Made by a program: the position numbers and the translations under genes. Of a stretch of 64,000 nt of DNA, positions 32,307 to 47,300 are shown in pieces. A model generated the notes under the pieces. It was not told the DNA's origin. It saw only the letters and a program-made list of their open reading frames with translations, and did not search any database. Within the stretch, counting starts at the first letter, position 1. Each line of letters begins with the position of its first letter. Source of the stretch: Corythucha ciliata (Eukaryota > Arthropoda > Insecta > Hemiptera > Tingidae); NCBI GenBank assembly GCA_038030265.1, contig CM075939.1:51627253-51691252 (forward strand), given 5' to 3'.

Positions 32307-35300
32307 ATGTTCAAACATTTCAATTTACCATTAAGACTACTCAAAAAGGTAATTGTGTTTTTCCGTTCACACTAGCGTTTTCAGAAGGATTTCATGAATT
32401 AATGTTTTGTACGACTAGCACCCTCGCGGTCATGCCGACAGACGTATCGTGCTCTTTCGAACTTCCACGTCCCACAAACGAGACAATCGGTCGGAACCTG
32501 AGAAAGAGCCGTGCCCTAAAGAGTGAGCCTTGTCACCAGGATTTGATGGGTCCTCAAGTGTTAATTACCTGTTTTTTTTTCTTTCCTCTATCAATGACGT
32601 CATTAGAGGGTCAGGCCGCGGATTTTACTACAGTCTGAGTGCCGTTGTCATTGGAACGGGTGCCGTTGTCGCTTACGCTAAATATGACGACGAGTTTAGA
32701 GATTGGCTAAGGCAGAACGTGCCGTTTTCCGATCAGTTCATTTCATTTTTAACTGCGGAGGAGACGTCCCATTTGGACTACATCGTCGGTGCATTGAGCA
32801 ACGCGAAAAATGCGTGAGTTCTTCCCTCACCCCATACTCTTCGAATTGTTTGTGATGGATGTTTTTCCTTTGGAAGACTTTTGGACGACCTTTCCGAGCT
32901 AGCATCGAGTGGCTCCGACCCGGACAAGGCCAAGGAGAAGAAAAAGAAGAGTGCTTTGGCTCCATGCGATGAAGATAAAAATCCCTATATTCGTTAGTAT
33001 TTTCCGAATATTCGAGGAATCCACCCATTTAATTGGACGGCCTTTGTTTTTTATTATTTTTCAAGCACCCCAGTCAGCTTTCAAAGCCATATCCCATCAA
33101 CATGAAACTAAAATGGAAGAGAAACGAACCGTCGTCAAAGGTAAAATCGTCCAGGAAGATGACCCTAACAAAGACAAGGCGAAGAGTCCCACGCAGGCTT
33201 TGGTTGATCTCGAGAAGGAAATCAACGACAACGCCGAGAAAGCTATCAAGTTATACACGAAAGCAATTTGCGCTTTTAGGGGTTGGTGGGATTTTCAGCC
33301 GGTTTTTGTTCAAACTTGTCAGGCTCATCTTTCTTCCTGATTCCCAGATTTTTCGGACGAAGTCAATAAATTAGTGGAAGCGTCGGTTGAAAAAGCCGAC
33401 AAGAAGATTTGGGGTCAACTAAAAGAAAAAAGCGAAGAGAAAGAGAAATTAGTCGACGAGGCCGAGGAGAAACTTCAAGAAGCGACGTGAGTCCCCCCCC
33501 CCCCACGATCATACTTATTTTCTTATCTAGCTGCTACTCATCGACCATTTTTCAGAAATATCATAAAAGAGCTGAACGATAAAATGAAGACACTCACAGA
33601 TCCCAGCATCAGCGATGAAGTCAAAGAACGAGCCAAAAGAAGCTTTGAACGTGTCAAAAATCAGATGAAAGACGCTAAACAAGAGTATGAAAATGAGAAG
33701 GCTAAGGCCGCTGTCTCTGAAAAGTATTGGCATAAAGTTCAAGACTCTCGACGACATTTTTCGGTCAGTAAATTATTGGTGGTTGGGTGTGGGGAGGAAG
33801 TGAAGAGTTGTTCTTATCCTCCCATTCTGAAACAAATAGGAAGAACTCGAAACTCTTTTCCCGAACGTCCGACTGGGAGATAAAAATATGAAATTGACCG
33901 GATCAGATTTCGATTTGTTCATTCTGTACGCTTTCCAAACTATTTTGTTCCTTCAGAAAGAGCTCAGCAAGTTGGAAGTAAGTTTCGGATGCAAATACGA
34001 CTGACAGTGCGCATTTATTAATGTGTGCGTTTGTTTTAGACCGTTACTCAAGCGAAACTAAAAAGCGTCGTAGAGAAAAGCAAGGTGGGTGATACGGAGG
34101 CTGTCGAGGCTGTGATTCAACAGGAAGTTGAGAAGGAAAGAAGGAAAATCTGTCAGGAATTTCAAAAAAAGGTCAGTTTTCTTTTAATAAACTATGGTGG
34201 GCGGAATCATGGTGTGGTACTTATGGATGATGAATGAAAAAATCGTGAACTGACTGGTTATTCCACGTTGCATTGCGGGAGATCAAAAGTGGGGCTATCT
34301 CTTCGCTTAAGGCTTTCGTTTTTAGTGAGGAATCGCCCATAGGACTCACGTTTATGTCCCCAGACTTGCTCAACGTTCCAATCGTTGACAATTATTTCCC
34401 ACAAACTAGTTGCTCAGCTGAAATACGGGAAAGGATTGTCCGGTTCAAATTCTTGTGACTAAACCGTTTGTATGTGCTGTTAATCGTTTATGAGATTTCG
34501 TTACTCTCTTAAAAGTAAATTTATAGTGGTGGACCCACGCGTCGAGCCCGTCATAAAGTACCTACTCGTCGTCGGGAGCCCCCCTCCCCACCATTCTATC
34601 CCGTCACAGACCTGAAAAGGAACTACCTCAAGTTTCGCCGAGAGAAACTACAGGTGTGGAGTCCCTTCCATTCCCATTCCAAGATAGCGACCATTATGCA
34701 CTGTTTCCAGGCGTCTCACGTGGTAGTAGGCCCCGCTTGTGAACCTGCTGAGTCTTCGCCACGGCAAGAGTCAGTTTTGCAACCCCACACCATTCGCTGC
34801 CCAGCGGGCCCTATTCAGAGTTGTCTGATGCGTCTATGAGGGCTTGCAGCGCTGTGTCAAATGCCGCTACTGTCAAATCCCCATACAGCTTCAAACTGAT
34901 GTGGATGGAGTGCCTCTCGAATAAAGGGCTTCATACTGTTCAGGAGGAGACGCTCAAGCAACTCGCACGAACAGGGCAAGCGGCTTACGGGCTTGAAACT
35001 CCCGGGGAATGACAGGCCGTGGTCTGGCAACATTAAAGGCCCCGCCAAAGCGAACGGGAACTGCCGGGCGGACTGGTCTGCACGCGGGAAAACTACCTAA
35101 CGGTTATACCTCACCCACGTTGTCATGGTTTTTTGGTGAGCGGACCAGTCCGCGCGGTAGTTCGCGTTCTGTGTGGCAATGCCTTAAAAGGAGCTGAACC
35201 ACAGCTAAACGCCACCTCGATGGGAAATATCCCGTCGCGAAGCACCAATTGTGGAGGCCCAGGTGGGCGGGCCTCCGTGACTACGCCCATCTAATGCCTA

Positions 35301-38300
35301 AAAAGCTTCGGGAGCCGGCCCACCACTATCCTTCCCAATGCTGATCTGAGTTCCTTCACCATCCCCGTCACCTACCGGTAGTTTAGTGGGTGAGGGGCTT
35401 ATTTGGCGAACTAAACGTTGTTGCTTTGTTGAAATCTGCACATAAGCGTGTAGGTCGATATGATAGAATTGTACGAGCTCGTTAGGTTAGTAAGCCTCGC
35501 CCCCCCCAACCCCTCGCTTTTTGGCGCTTCCTTCGACCTGGTGCCCTGGACCTTCGTCAGAAAGCCACCGGTAGGTCTAAAATCCGTCATGGAAGCTTCG
35601 TCTTCTGCGCTCAGAAACTACAAACTTGGCGTCAGAAACTTCGCTAATTGCTACAGGATTAGCTCTGTCTCTTTTTCCCCTGACCTGGGTAAAAACTGGG
35701 AATTGAGCGTTGGAACTTAACAGGCTAGCCAACAGGATGTCCCCCCTCAGCCCCTCACACCCACCCATAACATTTTGAAGGGGTCGGCAATGCAACCTCG
35801 ACCCATACAAATTTCTTGGTTCACTCCTGATTTGCTGCGGATAATTTTTTATTCTTAGGTCTGTTCGCGAAGCTACACTAGGTTGCCCGAGGGTACACTC
35901 TAGCTAGTTTAGCGAGTGTAGGGCGTTCGCGATGAGTTCAGAGCTACTCCGGGCTGCCTGAAGTTACTCCAATTTTTTGTTATAAATTGATAACTCTTAT
36001 CTAACATGCACAGGAGTGAGAAAATATCACGACTGTTATAAATTTACACTGGCTGCTCTGAAAGCGTCCGCGTAACAAAAAAATCCTCGCTGCCCTCGCC
36101 TACACCAGCTACCCCAACCTGCCCTACACTACACTACCCTACACTTTTTCTCCGCGAACAGACCTATTTTTAAACACTTTTTGAAGGGTGGGCTGCAGCC
36201 TACCCTTTCCCCATTTGGCTATCCCCATGACAGCCAATAAAATTGTCACTTTATCGACAGTGTGTTTATTAGACAAACAAATATTTTTTTGTGTGTGAAA
36301 ATGAAATTTCCAAACAAAGTTTTTAGTTGTTTTTTTTTTCGGTCTGGGTTAGCCCATTTTAGGGGTCAAACTGACATTTGTGTGCGTGTTAAAATAACCA
36401 GATTCCATCCCGAAAATACCAGTTTTGCGCTTGTAACCGTCAGTGAGTTTTGGCCGTGATTATCCAGTGGGGCGACGATGTTATTATTTGGCATGAAAAT
36501 TATATTTTAGAGCAGAATTTCCTTTTTATTTGCCGAACAGAATTTCTGGGTTCATTCTACTCCTTTCAATGGGTGGGAGTAATGCGTAAACAAATTTTTT
36601 CGAATTTCGGAGACAAAAAAAAAAATAAATAAATAAATAAAATTCCCTTTTTTGGACACGTAGTCATTATCAATAAATTAATTAAACTTATGTTATCCGG
36701 ACGACTTGGAAAGGCAAAGCCTAAGGCCGGTCGTTCACTGGAAGCGTTTTCGAGCGGCGCTACAACAAGCGACAATGAGCGTACATACAAAAAGGCATAA
36801 ATTGAATTCACTGCTGCTAAGCCTGCTGTGGACTATGCCTCATTCAATTTGAGGCTTGACCGTACTATCTATATCCTCAAGGATATAGAGGCATCTCTCA
36901 CAACAGAAAACCGTGGTTGTCTACGTGGAAGGCACGTCTTCAAGATGTATTGTCTCACTCCTTTACACACACACCTTGACGAATACAAGACAATACACCT
37001 TGACAACGTATTGTGCACGTAGACAAATACGATTCTATATGTTGTGAGCGATACCTCCATGTCCCTGAGGATACCTTCATAGACGCGGAAAATCGGTTTG
37101 GAGAGGAATAAAAAGAAAAATAATCGAGTGGGAAGGCAAAATTGTATACACTTATTGAGACAAACCACAATTTCCCCGACAAGATGAGAATGAATCTCCC
37201 ATTGCCCTTTTGAGCAATCAAAGGTGAAAATCAGCGGACAAAGTAAACTACTAACTTAAGGCTTAGGAGAGAAGTTAATTAAATAAAAAGGCAGGTCAGT
37301 TTCTTTGGAGTGGAATTAATTAGAAAGAACATAGCCTTTAAACTCAATGCACTCTACTCAATAGTGAAAAAAGAGTATTTTACCCCTGGTTTCCTCCCTT
37401 TTTTCTTTTTCTCTTTCTCAGATTTCCTAATTTTTGTTATGACTCTTTGTCTGTTTTATTGATTACACTCGAAGCAAACTCATTAAATTTCTGACAATCG
37501 TAAAATGGGCACGTTATAAGTTTAGGCATTGTCCAAAACCTGGCTTACTATCTAATAAAACGAAAGATTTCTTTTTTAACCCTCAACTTTTCTACTTCGG
37601 CATTATCGTGGATTTGAATAAGACCAGAAATCACGCCCCGAATCGTTCCTGTGGGGAAACTTTGCGTAATTAAAACTGCCGTGACCCTGAAAACCGACGA
37701 ATTGGTAGGGGGTTCCTTTTTTAAAGTAATTTTATCTTTTTTCCCCTGCTTTATAGCTTATCCTTTTCAACTGGCTTGGACGGCAAACGCTTGCGACTTA
37801 ATTTCCTGTTGGCCGATGATGAGGGGGGGGGGGGTAGTGGAGTTGGAACTGTAGGTGTCAGGTTTATGGAACCTTTCTGAATTTCAGACGAAATAGGAGC
37901 AATATTCAAAAGGTTTTAATCCCTCGGGAAGGGCTTAAGATTGTCTAGTTTTCAAGCCCACCGTGACCGTGATGAGGGGTTTTGGGTGGCGGCGATAGGA
38001 TTGGTGGTTGGGTTGGGGTGTGGGTCGTCTGCGGAGGATAGATAAAGACACTGATTTTGAATGAAACAATAGAACTGAAATGTACTAATTTTTTCATGAA
38101 AAAATATTATACCTACTGGAAAAACGTGGAATTCGGCAATGATTGGAAACTACGTTTATTGAAAATCAATCATTTTTCGGAATTAGATCAATTCTTTATG
38201 AATTCAATCTCAATTTCATATCGATTGAACCTACCCCATGTTTAATTGTGAGAAGGGTGGGGGGTATAGTGAGAGGTTAATTTTCATTAGACTGGTGCAA

Positions 38301-41300
38301 ACCAGTAATTCTCGTCCGGCCGTGAGCCTGAAGAAGTAATTACGCGAGTATTACGTTTGATAGAGGGACCGTAAAAGTTACTCTTTAATTTTATCCCTTG
38401 CTTTTTGAAGAGAACCGTGAAAGTGAATCATTCTCTTAAAGCGTTTGATATGTTGATGGCGAGGGGGGGGGGAATGCAGGGGGGGGAGGTGTTAAAACAT
38501 TTGTGGCAAACGAATAGATGTAAATTATCTCAAAATTGAAAGAATGCAGATAGGACAAATAGCTTTAGGGTGCTTTTAATCAATGCAATTATTCCTCAGA
38601 TAAAGCTGGGATAAGTATGGTTGCTATCGGCCTTTTTGCAAACATTAATGTTAAGTTATTCAAGAGATTCTCATTCCATGAGATATCCAGTGATTGATAA
38701 ACCCGCCCTAACCCCCTACCCGCCCGGGGCATGTAGCCTTTCGACCGGCTCTCTTTCGAGAAGAGCTCCTCCGGCAGGCGTCAGATGGTCACTAGCTGTT
38801 GTGGACGAATGAGGACTCAGCTGATTCTCATGCGGGGTCGGATTGCTTCGGGTCGTCCCTTGGTGGCTATCTACCAGGGGTGACGCCTGTGGAAGTTAAT
38901 CGTAGGCAGAGGGGGTGCGACTCTACACTTGCAGCTGGCCCCGGGTAAACTGGAGTGAGCTCACGATCTCTCTTAGTTCTGTTACTGGTAATTCGTGGAG
39001 GGTGGAATGAACTTCCGCTGCTGGGCCCTTTTGCTTCAGGACCGTCTTTGAGCCCATGTTGTATTGGGCATCTTGGTGGTAAACCCACTCCGCAAATCTA
39101 CAAAGCTGGAGGTCCTGTGCCAGGAGGGGCAGGTGTTGATCTGGGGAGTTAAGTGTGGGAGTATCCAACGATTTATTTTCGAGGAATGAAACATCTCCTT
39201 CCATTATAAATAAATGCATACAACAAACTAATCCGGGTTGTTATGACGTGCATTACCGTCTGTACGGACACGCTGAAATGTTGACACTTAGGTGCTCGTG
39301 CTCCCTACTGTCCTTCTCCACGCTTGGGTGTACTTGTGGCACCCCAGGTGAATATTCGGTTCAACTTGGAATAGTTAAATGCATCTCGCGTTTTCGGGTG
39401 AGGTGGCAACCGGCCAACTGAAAATCGGAAAATATTTTGTTCGTTGTTTGGCGAATACCGTATGTGTATAGCCGGCTTTTGAAAAATAGTTCATTTTTTG
39501 AATGAAATGCACTAATACAATATCGGGAAGAGTCAACATAACTATTTCGCACTTTATCTCGTCACTTTCGAACAGCCCCCTCTTGGCAAGATGTCATTGA
39601 TGGCTGTGGATGATCTTGCTTCCCACCGATAATTTTCATATTCTTGAATCTGCACCACGTGGAAATCAACCAAGCGGCGGGAAGTGAATCGCCCACACTC
39701 CTGCTGGGCAGTAGCTTATCGCCAGTCTTACTCGGAGTCTTAAATCAGCCGAAATTCGGTTTTCAATTTCTAACATTTAGGGTCTCACGCCACATAAAAT
39801 GCTGTATATCTCCTGTGCGTATTCATTCTATTTTACGCTTGAAAAATCAAAAGTTTTTATTATTTTTTTACTGTTAAGTCAAACGTTTGCTGTGATGGCA
39901 AGGGGTGGATTCTGTAGTCACCGAGATAAAGTGAAAAAATGATTTATCCTTTATCCGTTAACGCGGTCGATCAAAAACTCGTAACTTTTATTTTGATGGT
40001 GTGTGGTGGACTGATCGTTCTCTTCACAACGTCGCTGCACCGCCCCCTCTGTATTCCCCCCGCCTGGTGTGGTTCACGTTTCCCTAACCTTGCTAGCGCG
40101 CGAACCCTTATCTGCATTGCAGGAAATATGCCATATTTTGTTTTTGCGGATTCTATCAAGGGTGGTGAGGGGAGGGTTGGCGAAGGACACGGTTGAGCTG
40201 TTGTAGGGGTGGGGGGAGTGAGAGGGTAGGGAGTGATTGCATTTTTTGATTTTATTTTATAGCTTGAACTCTGGAAAAGATTATCAAAGTTTCAAGGGGG
40301 TAAGCAGATGCGAGAGGTCTGATTTGAAAGTCATATGTAAAACTAAACACGAGGGTGATTGAGTCAGGATGTGTTGGGGTTAGGGTAAGGAAGGAGGAAG
40401 GGTTCAGCAAAATAAGAAACATAGAATATTTGAGCGAATCCCGCGAGTCCCATATTTTCTTTGAAGCGTCTCGCCTTTTACAAGGAAATATGAATTCAAA
40501 AAAGTCGTTATTTTTCAAAACTCATTAAAAATACTCTCTTTTTCAGTTAATTCATCCGAACTTTTCTTTGTTCAATTTTATTTATTGCCTTCCTATAGTT
40601 ATAACAACAGCAATATTGCTTTTTATAAGCTCAAAGCGTTTTCTTTCTTTCATTTTTTCAAATTTTAATCATTTCACCCCCTCCCCACCTATAATAGTTG
40701 CTCGAAGTGAAAGCCGATTGTGAAAAAGAGGCTCGAAACGCGATGAAAAAACAAAATGAAATGCACGCCGAACTTATGGAAGATGCTCTGGAGGCGAAAG
40801 AGAAGGAAATGGAACGAAGGATGAGACGTGAAGTCGAAGATAAACTGATGCGAGAGAAGGAAAAATATCGTCAGGAGGTATCGGTTCTGCTTGGTCGCCT
40901 CAAAGGGATGGATGAAGCCATGAAAAGTGAGTACCGATGTTTTGTTTTCTCTTTGTGTTTGTGTTCTTTAATATTAACGTTTCGTGGTGATGTTAACGCT
41001 TGCAATAGGATACACAGGTAAGATAGGATTGACCCTATCCTTTTTGCCCCGCTAAATAAGCCCCAGATGAATTAAGGCTCGTAAACCTCTACCCTTACCG
41101 TTTTTTGATGTGGTTGGGAGGGAGGGGGGCTTAATTTCTTCGCCTTTTCAAATGATTACGAATTCACCCTATTCCACTACTTAACATTTTAGATGAAACG
41201 GATACGAATTTCTTGAATTACCTCTTCCCCTTCTCTAATTTCTACTTTGTATGCAAACCTCGTGTAGCTCAATTTAAACTTAATCCGCCGCTACCAACTG

Positions 41301-44300
41301 AAAATATTTCAATCAATTCCGACAAATTTAAAACTCCCTACAGTTGTTTAGATTTCATCTTAATTTGATGGCGCTTAATCAGTGTATAATTATTCAGAGA
41401 CTTCCTCCTCCTCAATGCACAGGGCGCAACAGGGCGGAAAAACTGTTCTTTCAAATTTGAGTGGCTTCTTATTGATTAGTCCCCACCCCCCGCTCGAGTA
41501 ACTCTCGTTTAAAATTTATCGCTAGAATAAGATGGCGCTTTACGCGTGGAAAGGGGGGGGGGGAGCCTCGAAAGGTCCTACTTCTAAAATAAGCTCAATT
41601 GATCTGCGTCCTGCGTCAATTTAATTCGGATGGAAGGAATCGTACTCCGGGTGGGGGAGGGACCTAACCTGGTTCCGAAGGAAAGGGAAATCGCATCGTG
41701 TTCTTTATTGCGCCTATATTTTTACTTATTTGATTCAATTTTTGATGGTGTGGTAAATAAACTTTCGTTTTACGAGAATTTGAGTTAAGGGTGGGGGTAG
41801 ATTGAGCCAAAAGTGCTGTGAACCGGCTCCCTTGAAAAAATAACTGTAAACCTGCGAGTTCTTTTATTTATAAAATTCCATTTCTATCCCCTACGTTGAT
41901 CACTTTTTACAATTTTATTTCTTTTTTTAAATTTTTAAGTAAGAAGTAACAACGAAAAGTATGAAACGAGCCCTGTCATGTTGTGTAAGCGACTACAAGG
42001 CTTCGCCGTTCTGTTTCATTCATTAGTCATCCCTCTCCCTGGGTGGTGAGGAACGAGGGATGAAAGCTAAGAAAAGCCTACTTCTTCCCTCCTCAATGAA
42101 GCGGGAAATCCACTTACCCGTACAAGACTCCCTCTGTACAAACCTTGCTAACCTAAAACTACGTCCTTGGTTGAGCCCCTCCCCTGCACTCTTAATTCCC
42201 CCGTATTTGTTAATATCTCGCAAAAATTTAATTGGTACCTTTCTCAATATGTATTTTCTTGAATATAGCTCTCTTCACTTTCAAAAATGAAAGGAGACTG
42301 AGAGGGACACATTTCAACGTTGGTGGTTGTCGTTACACCGCCCCTTCCCCTCTACATCCAACCATCAGTGTGTGCCATGATTGATAACCTCGTATGGCTG
42401 GACCATAAATCTTGAAGGGATTTACCTTTTAGCTCTCAGGGTCGTGGGTTGTATAAGGAAGAAGAGAAAGGCAGATTCACTCTCCTATTTGAAAAACCAC
42501 TCTTCGACGCTTCCTCTTTCTAACCCTCCTTGCGCCCCCTTCATCAACGGGCACACTCTTTTCGCGTCAAGTGATGCTTCTCCTTGAGGAGAATAGATAT
42601 TTATCTGAAAACCGTTTCACTCAAGTTTTGAAAATTATGTAAACAAGAAATCACTTTTGAATGTCCGTCTAGGAACAAATGAATTGTTTTCGGTGTTAAA
42701 AGTGGATAACATTTTATGTTAATCAGACTTATCTGCGAGAACCCCATCTGTTAGTCTAGTGTATGATGTGGGAAGGGATTCTAAGCACCACCCTTACCAC
42801 CAACTAAGCTGGTTCTGGTGTATTAGTGTTCAATGTTTGTATGGCCTACAAAGCGATTTTCCTCGTCGCTGAGCTAACAGCTATATCATCTTTATAAAGT
42901 GGAAGAGAAGGTGGAATTCTGGAAATAATTATTTGCGCGAGTAATTTATATGAAAACCGGAGCGGAATTGTGTAAGGATCCATTGTTTCAAATGGAGTAT
43001 GTATGTGCCTAACGACGAGAGGACAGAGTTGCCAGATTGGGCTATGAAAAACGTTTTGAGATCCGAAGGCTATTTCGTGGCTTAAAGGGTCAATCGCCCT
43101 CCCCATCAGGCAAGGCATTATGTTGAGGGAGTGGGTGTTTTCTGGGGGTGAATCCCCCCCCCCCCGTGGTCATATCAGCTAAAAACCTTGCTTTTGAGCC
43201 AACAAGCTCTATAATTAGCTATTTTACTCCCAAGAACTGACCGTTGGACACTGGACCTGAACTCTTTAAGGGTCTGAAACTATTGTTTCAGTCTAATGCA
43301 GTGTGACGATTTAGCCTTAAAAGTGCCGAACAATTCCAGGAATAAAATATTATGTTTTTTCTAGTTCTAGAAGGATCACACGAGCAAACTTTCCGCCCCA
43401 GAAACTAATTATTTGGCCAACAAACTTCCGACTCACTTACCTATATATATTTTGAACTACCAGTTTTATATCCATGAACATGGGCGTAGCCAGTAGGGGG
43501 ACAGGGGTGCCAAGTTGCCCTCTTCTAGACTCGAGAGCGAAGCCGCAGTGGGGCAGCTGCAGACCCCTAGATACAATCGAAAAGTACAAATTATACATAT
43601 AGGGGTTCGCCAAATTTCGTTTCTTCAACATCACAAATTCTGGGAAAAGTTCTCTGAAATAATATTATGTTCCCTCCCAAGCCTCTTGCGATGAATCCCG
43701 AACCGACGGAAAGGGGAGTCCCTCACCTTCGTGATTTTGTAGAACCTCATCGGTGGAGGTGCTTTCTTTCATAATTTATTTATAAAGCCAACACAAATAG
43801 TTCAGTAAAATTAGGGGAAAACCCCAGACATTCAAAAGAACTCGGCAATTTTTGGTGCAAATGGTTTTGTATTCTTCCCCAACACAGCACAAAAAAACTC
43901 CCTACGATTCTGCCTCGTGTTTGGGAACAACTGTCGGTGGAAGTTGTACTTCGGCCGTTTTTCTGGAATAATTCTGTAACTATTGGGGTCATCTAAAAAA
44001 TATACTAGACCTAATTTGAAGAGCACACAATTTTACACAGATAGCCGGTTTTTTGAGCGCTCGGTTTTAGAGAGAGGGGAGCTTAGAGAGACAAGGCGAC
44101 GGTACCGAGGCTCTAGAGTGCAAACAGAGCAGAGCCTTTCTGGAGAGCTCATCATGTATTAACAAGCCCTCTATAGAGTTCATTATTCTAACGTTATTTT
44201 CTCGGATGAGGACCTCTGCAGAATGGCTTCCATCCCCGGGGGCATTCGATATGTGTAGGAAGAAGCGATAGTCTGTTCTCCTGAGGTGTTCCTTGTACCT

Positions 44301-47300
44301 CGTGGAAAATCAACGTGTAGTTCTGCCGACGTAATATGCAGTACGCCTACAGGACCCGTAGGTTAACCTGTAGACGCCGCTACATTTATACATTTCTTTC
44401 TTGTCCTTTCCGCTCGGCCACTTGACTGAAGTGCAGCTCGGTAGCTTTTTTTAATTTTTAATTTTTTATTATGAAAACCGACCCAGGGATCAACGAGGCT
44501 CTACCCAGGTAGGGAAAGGGCACCCACCCTCTCCCATCACCTCCTCTTTCCCGTGTAGCGCCCGGAAATAGTCATTAATCTCTCCCGTTTCTTTTCGGTA
44601 ATTCACGGTACACGACTCGCTAAATTATGAAAAGTTGCTTCACAGTCTTCAAGGGTTTATCTACTAATCAAATGTATGAAAGCGATGGTCGTTCTTTAAG
44701 AATTCATCCCTCAACCACATTCCCCTCCACAAAGCTTTCATCACGCTCATCCGCTTATCCTGCCTTGATGCAGTAGAAATGCTCCTTTGGTGATGAAAAA
44801 GATCGTAAGAAAATCAATAAGCAATTTACTACTCCTCATAAAAAAAAGTTTTCGTCTAAAGGAAGAGCAAATGATTTAGCTGTTTAGTGGTGGGGGGGGG
44901 GGTTGTGAGGGGCGTCAGGTTTGGGGTCATGGAAGATTATGGGGTTCAGATGGCATTCTGGTCATATCTTTAAAACGGTTTAGGTCAAGAGCTCTGGGAA
45001 AGGAGAGAGGGTAGAAAAGTAAATGCTCGGAAATTTCGATCGAGTTCAGGGTGTGAGGGGACGGGAAAGAGCGTCCAAAAAAGGGAAGTTGTACGGGGAA
45101 AGCCTTTCGCGAGTTGGCAGTGAGGAGAGGGTTGGTTTTTATATCATAACCCAAGTGTACAAACTTGCCAACATCAAGTTTCTAATATTTCTGCCCTCGA
45201 GCCTGATGAAAAAAAACATGAGAAAATTCCGTGTTTTTCTCCCCCTCCTCCCGTGAAGGAAATGGTGGAGGGGGTTGGTTTTTTTATTTTTCCTAACATT
45301 CTGTGCCCAATTTAATCCAAAGTGTCGGTGTATGGAGAGGGTCGTTAAGCTCTTTCAAACTTGAGCGATCAATGATACGTTTCACATATTTTCTTTAGTG
45401 CCCTAGAAAATCCCCAGAAATTCATTTCTTTTAATAAAAGCTGAATGCCTCCATTTATGTTCGTGCATCTTTCTCCTATCGCCTTGTTGCGGGAGGGGGT
45501 GGTGTCACGCTATTCTCCCCTCGGAGAGTGCCACAAAAACTTCTTCTTTTTAATTTTATTTTTATTATCCTTCAAAAGTGACTGAAACGTGATCTAAATA
45601 AATAAAAAATCGTATTGATTGACTACTGTACCGAGTAAGCTCCGCGGTGACACGCACTCTTAATAGACCGAGAGCTGGCGACAGTCCCATTCAACCGGAA
45701 GAACATAGTCACGAAAGGTATGCAAAATGATGGCATTTGACCCCCTATATACGAATCCGGAAGTCTGCCATGCTGTATCTGGGGCCTATAAGGATTTTAC
45801 CAGACATGAATTTAACCAGAAGAACATAGTCCTGAAACTAGTCTCATTCGAAAGGTTTTATGGAGCTGATTACGAATATGATCGTCTGCCGACGTCTGCC
45901 TGGGGCATTTGCCCTCAGTGGCTCGCCAAACTCACGAAATTCAGTAAACTTTAATTAACCGGAAGAACATAGTCCTAAAACTGGTCTTATTCGAAAGGAT
46001 CTATGAAGATTATTATAAATATAATCGTCAGCCAGTGTATGCCTGGGGCATTCGCCCTCGATGGCCAGTCAAACTCCCTAAATCAGGGATATTAATTAAC
46101 CGGAAAAACTAAGTCCGGAATATTGTCTTATGCGACAGGTTTCACGTGGCTGAATACGAAAATGACTGTCTGCCGGTGTCTGCCTGGGGCACTTGCCCTC
46201 AGTGACCCATCAAACTGCACAGAGGGAAAATGATTAACCGGAAGAAAATAGTCGTGATGCTAGTCTCATTCGAAAGGTTTTATGAAGCTGATTACAAATA
46301 TGATCGTCCGCCACCGTCTGCCTGGGGCATTTGCCCTCTGTGGCTCGCCAAACTCACAAATCTTGGTAAATTTTAATTAACCGGAAGAACAGAGTCCTTA
46401 ATTAAAATTTTCCAAATTTCCAGAGTTTGGCGAGCCACAAGGGGCAAATGCCCCAGGCAGACGATGCCAGACAACCATATTCGTAATCAGCTCGATAAAA
46501 CCTTTTGAATGAGACTAGTTCTTCCGGTTAATCATTTTCCTCTGGTGCAGTTTGACTGGTCACTAAGGGCATGTGCCCCAGGCAGACACCGGAAGACGAT
46601 CATTTTCGTATTCAGCCACAAGAAACGTGTCGCAAAAGACCATTTTCCGTACTTAGTTCTTCCGGTTAATTAATATCCCTGATTTAAGGAGTTTACTGGC
46701 CACCGAGGGCGAATGCCCCAGGCACCGGCAAACGATTATATTTGTAATAATCTCCATAAAACCTATCGAATAAGACCAGTTCAGGACTGTGTTTTTCCGG
46801 TCAATTAAAATTTACCGAATTACTTGAGTTTGGCGAGCCACGGAGGGCAAATGCCCCAGGCAGACGGCTGCAGACGATCATATTCGTAATCAGCTCCATA
46901 AAACCTTTCGAATTAGACTAGAATTACGACTATGTTACTCTGGTTAATCATTTCCCCTCTGTGCAGTTTGACGGGTCACTGAGGGCAAGTGCCCCGGGCA
47001 GACGCCGACAGACGATTATATTTGTAATCATTTTCATAAAACCTATCGAATAGGACCAGTTTCAGGACTATGTTATTTTGGTTAATTGAAATTTTCCAAA
47101 TTTCGAGAGTTTGGCGAGCCACAAAGGGCAAATGCCCCAGGCAGACGGCGCCAGACGATCATATTCGTAATCAGCTCCATAAAACCTTTCGAATGAGACT
47201 AGTTTCTGGACTATGTTCTTCTGGTTAAATTCATGTCCCAAATTAAGGACTTTAATTAGCTATAATAAAATCCTTAGGCCCCAGATACAGAATGGCAGAC

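Noticed and set aside
43483..43600. tRNA or SINE promoter in the GGCGTAGCCAG block
   Set aside because: No A/B box pair or cloverleaf could be drawn. The phrase only resembles common transposon ends.
45727..45954. 75-codon ORF in the foldback element as a small protein gene
   Set aside because: It reads through one tandem unit. The other units have stops and frameshifts in the same frame.
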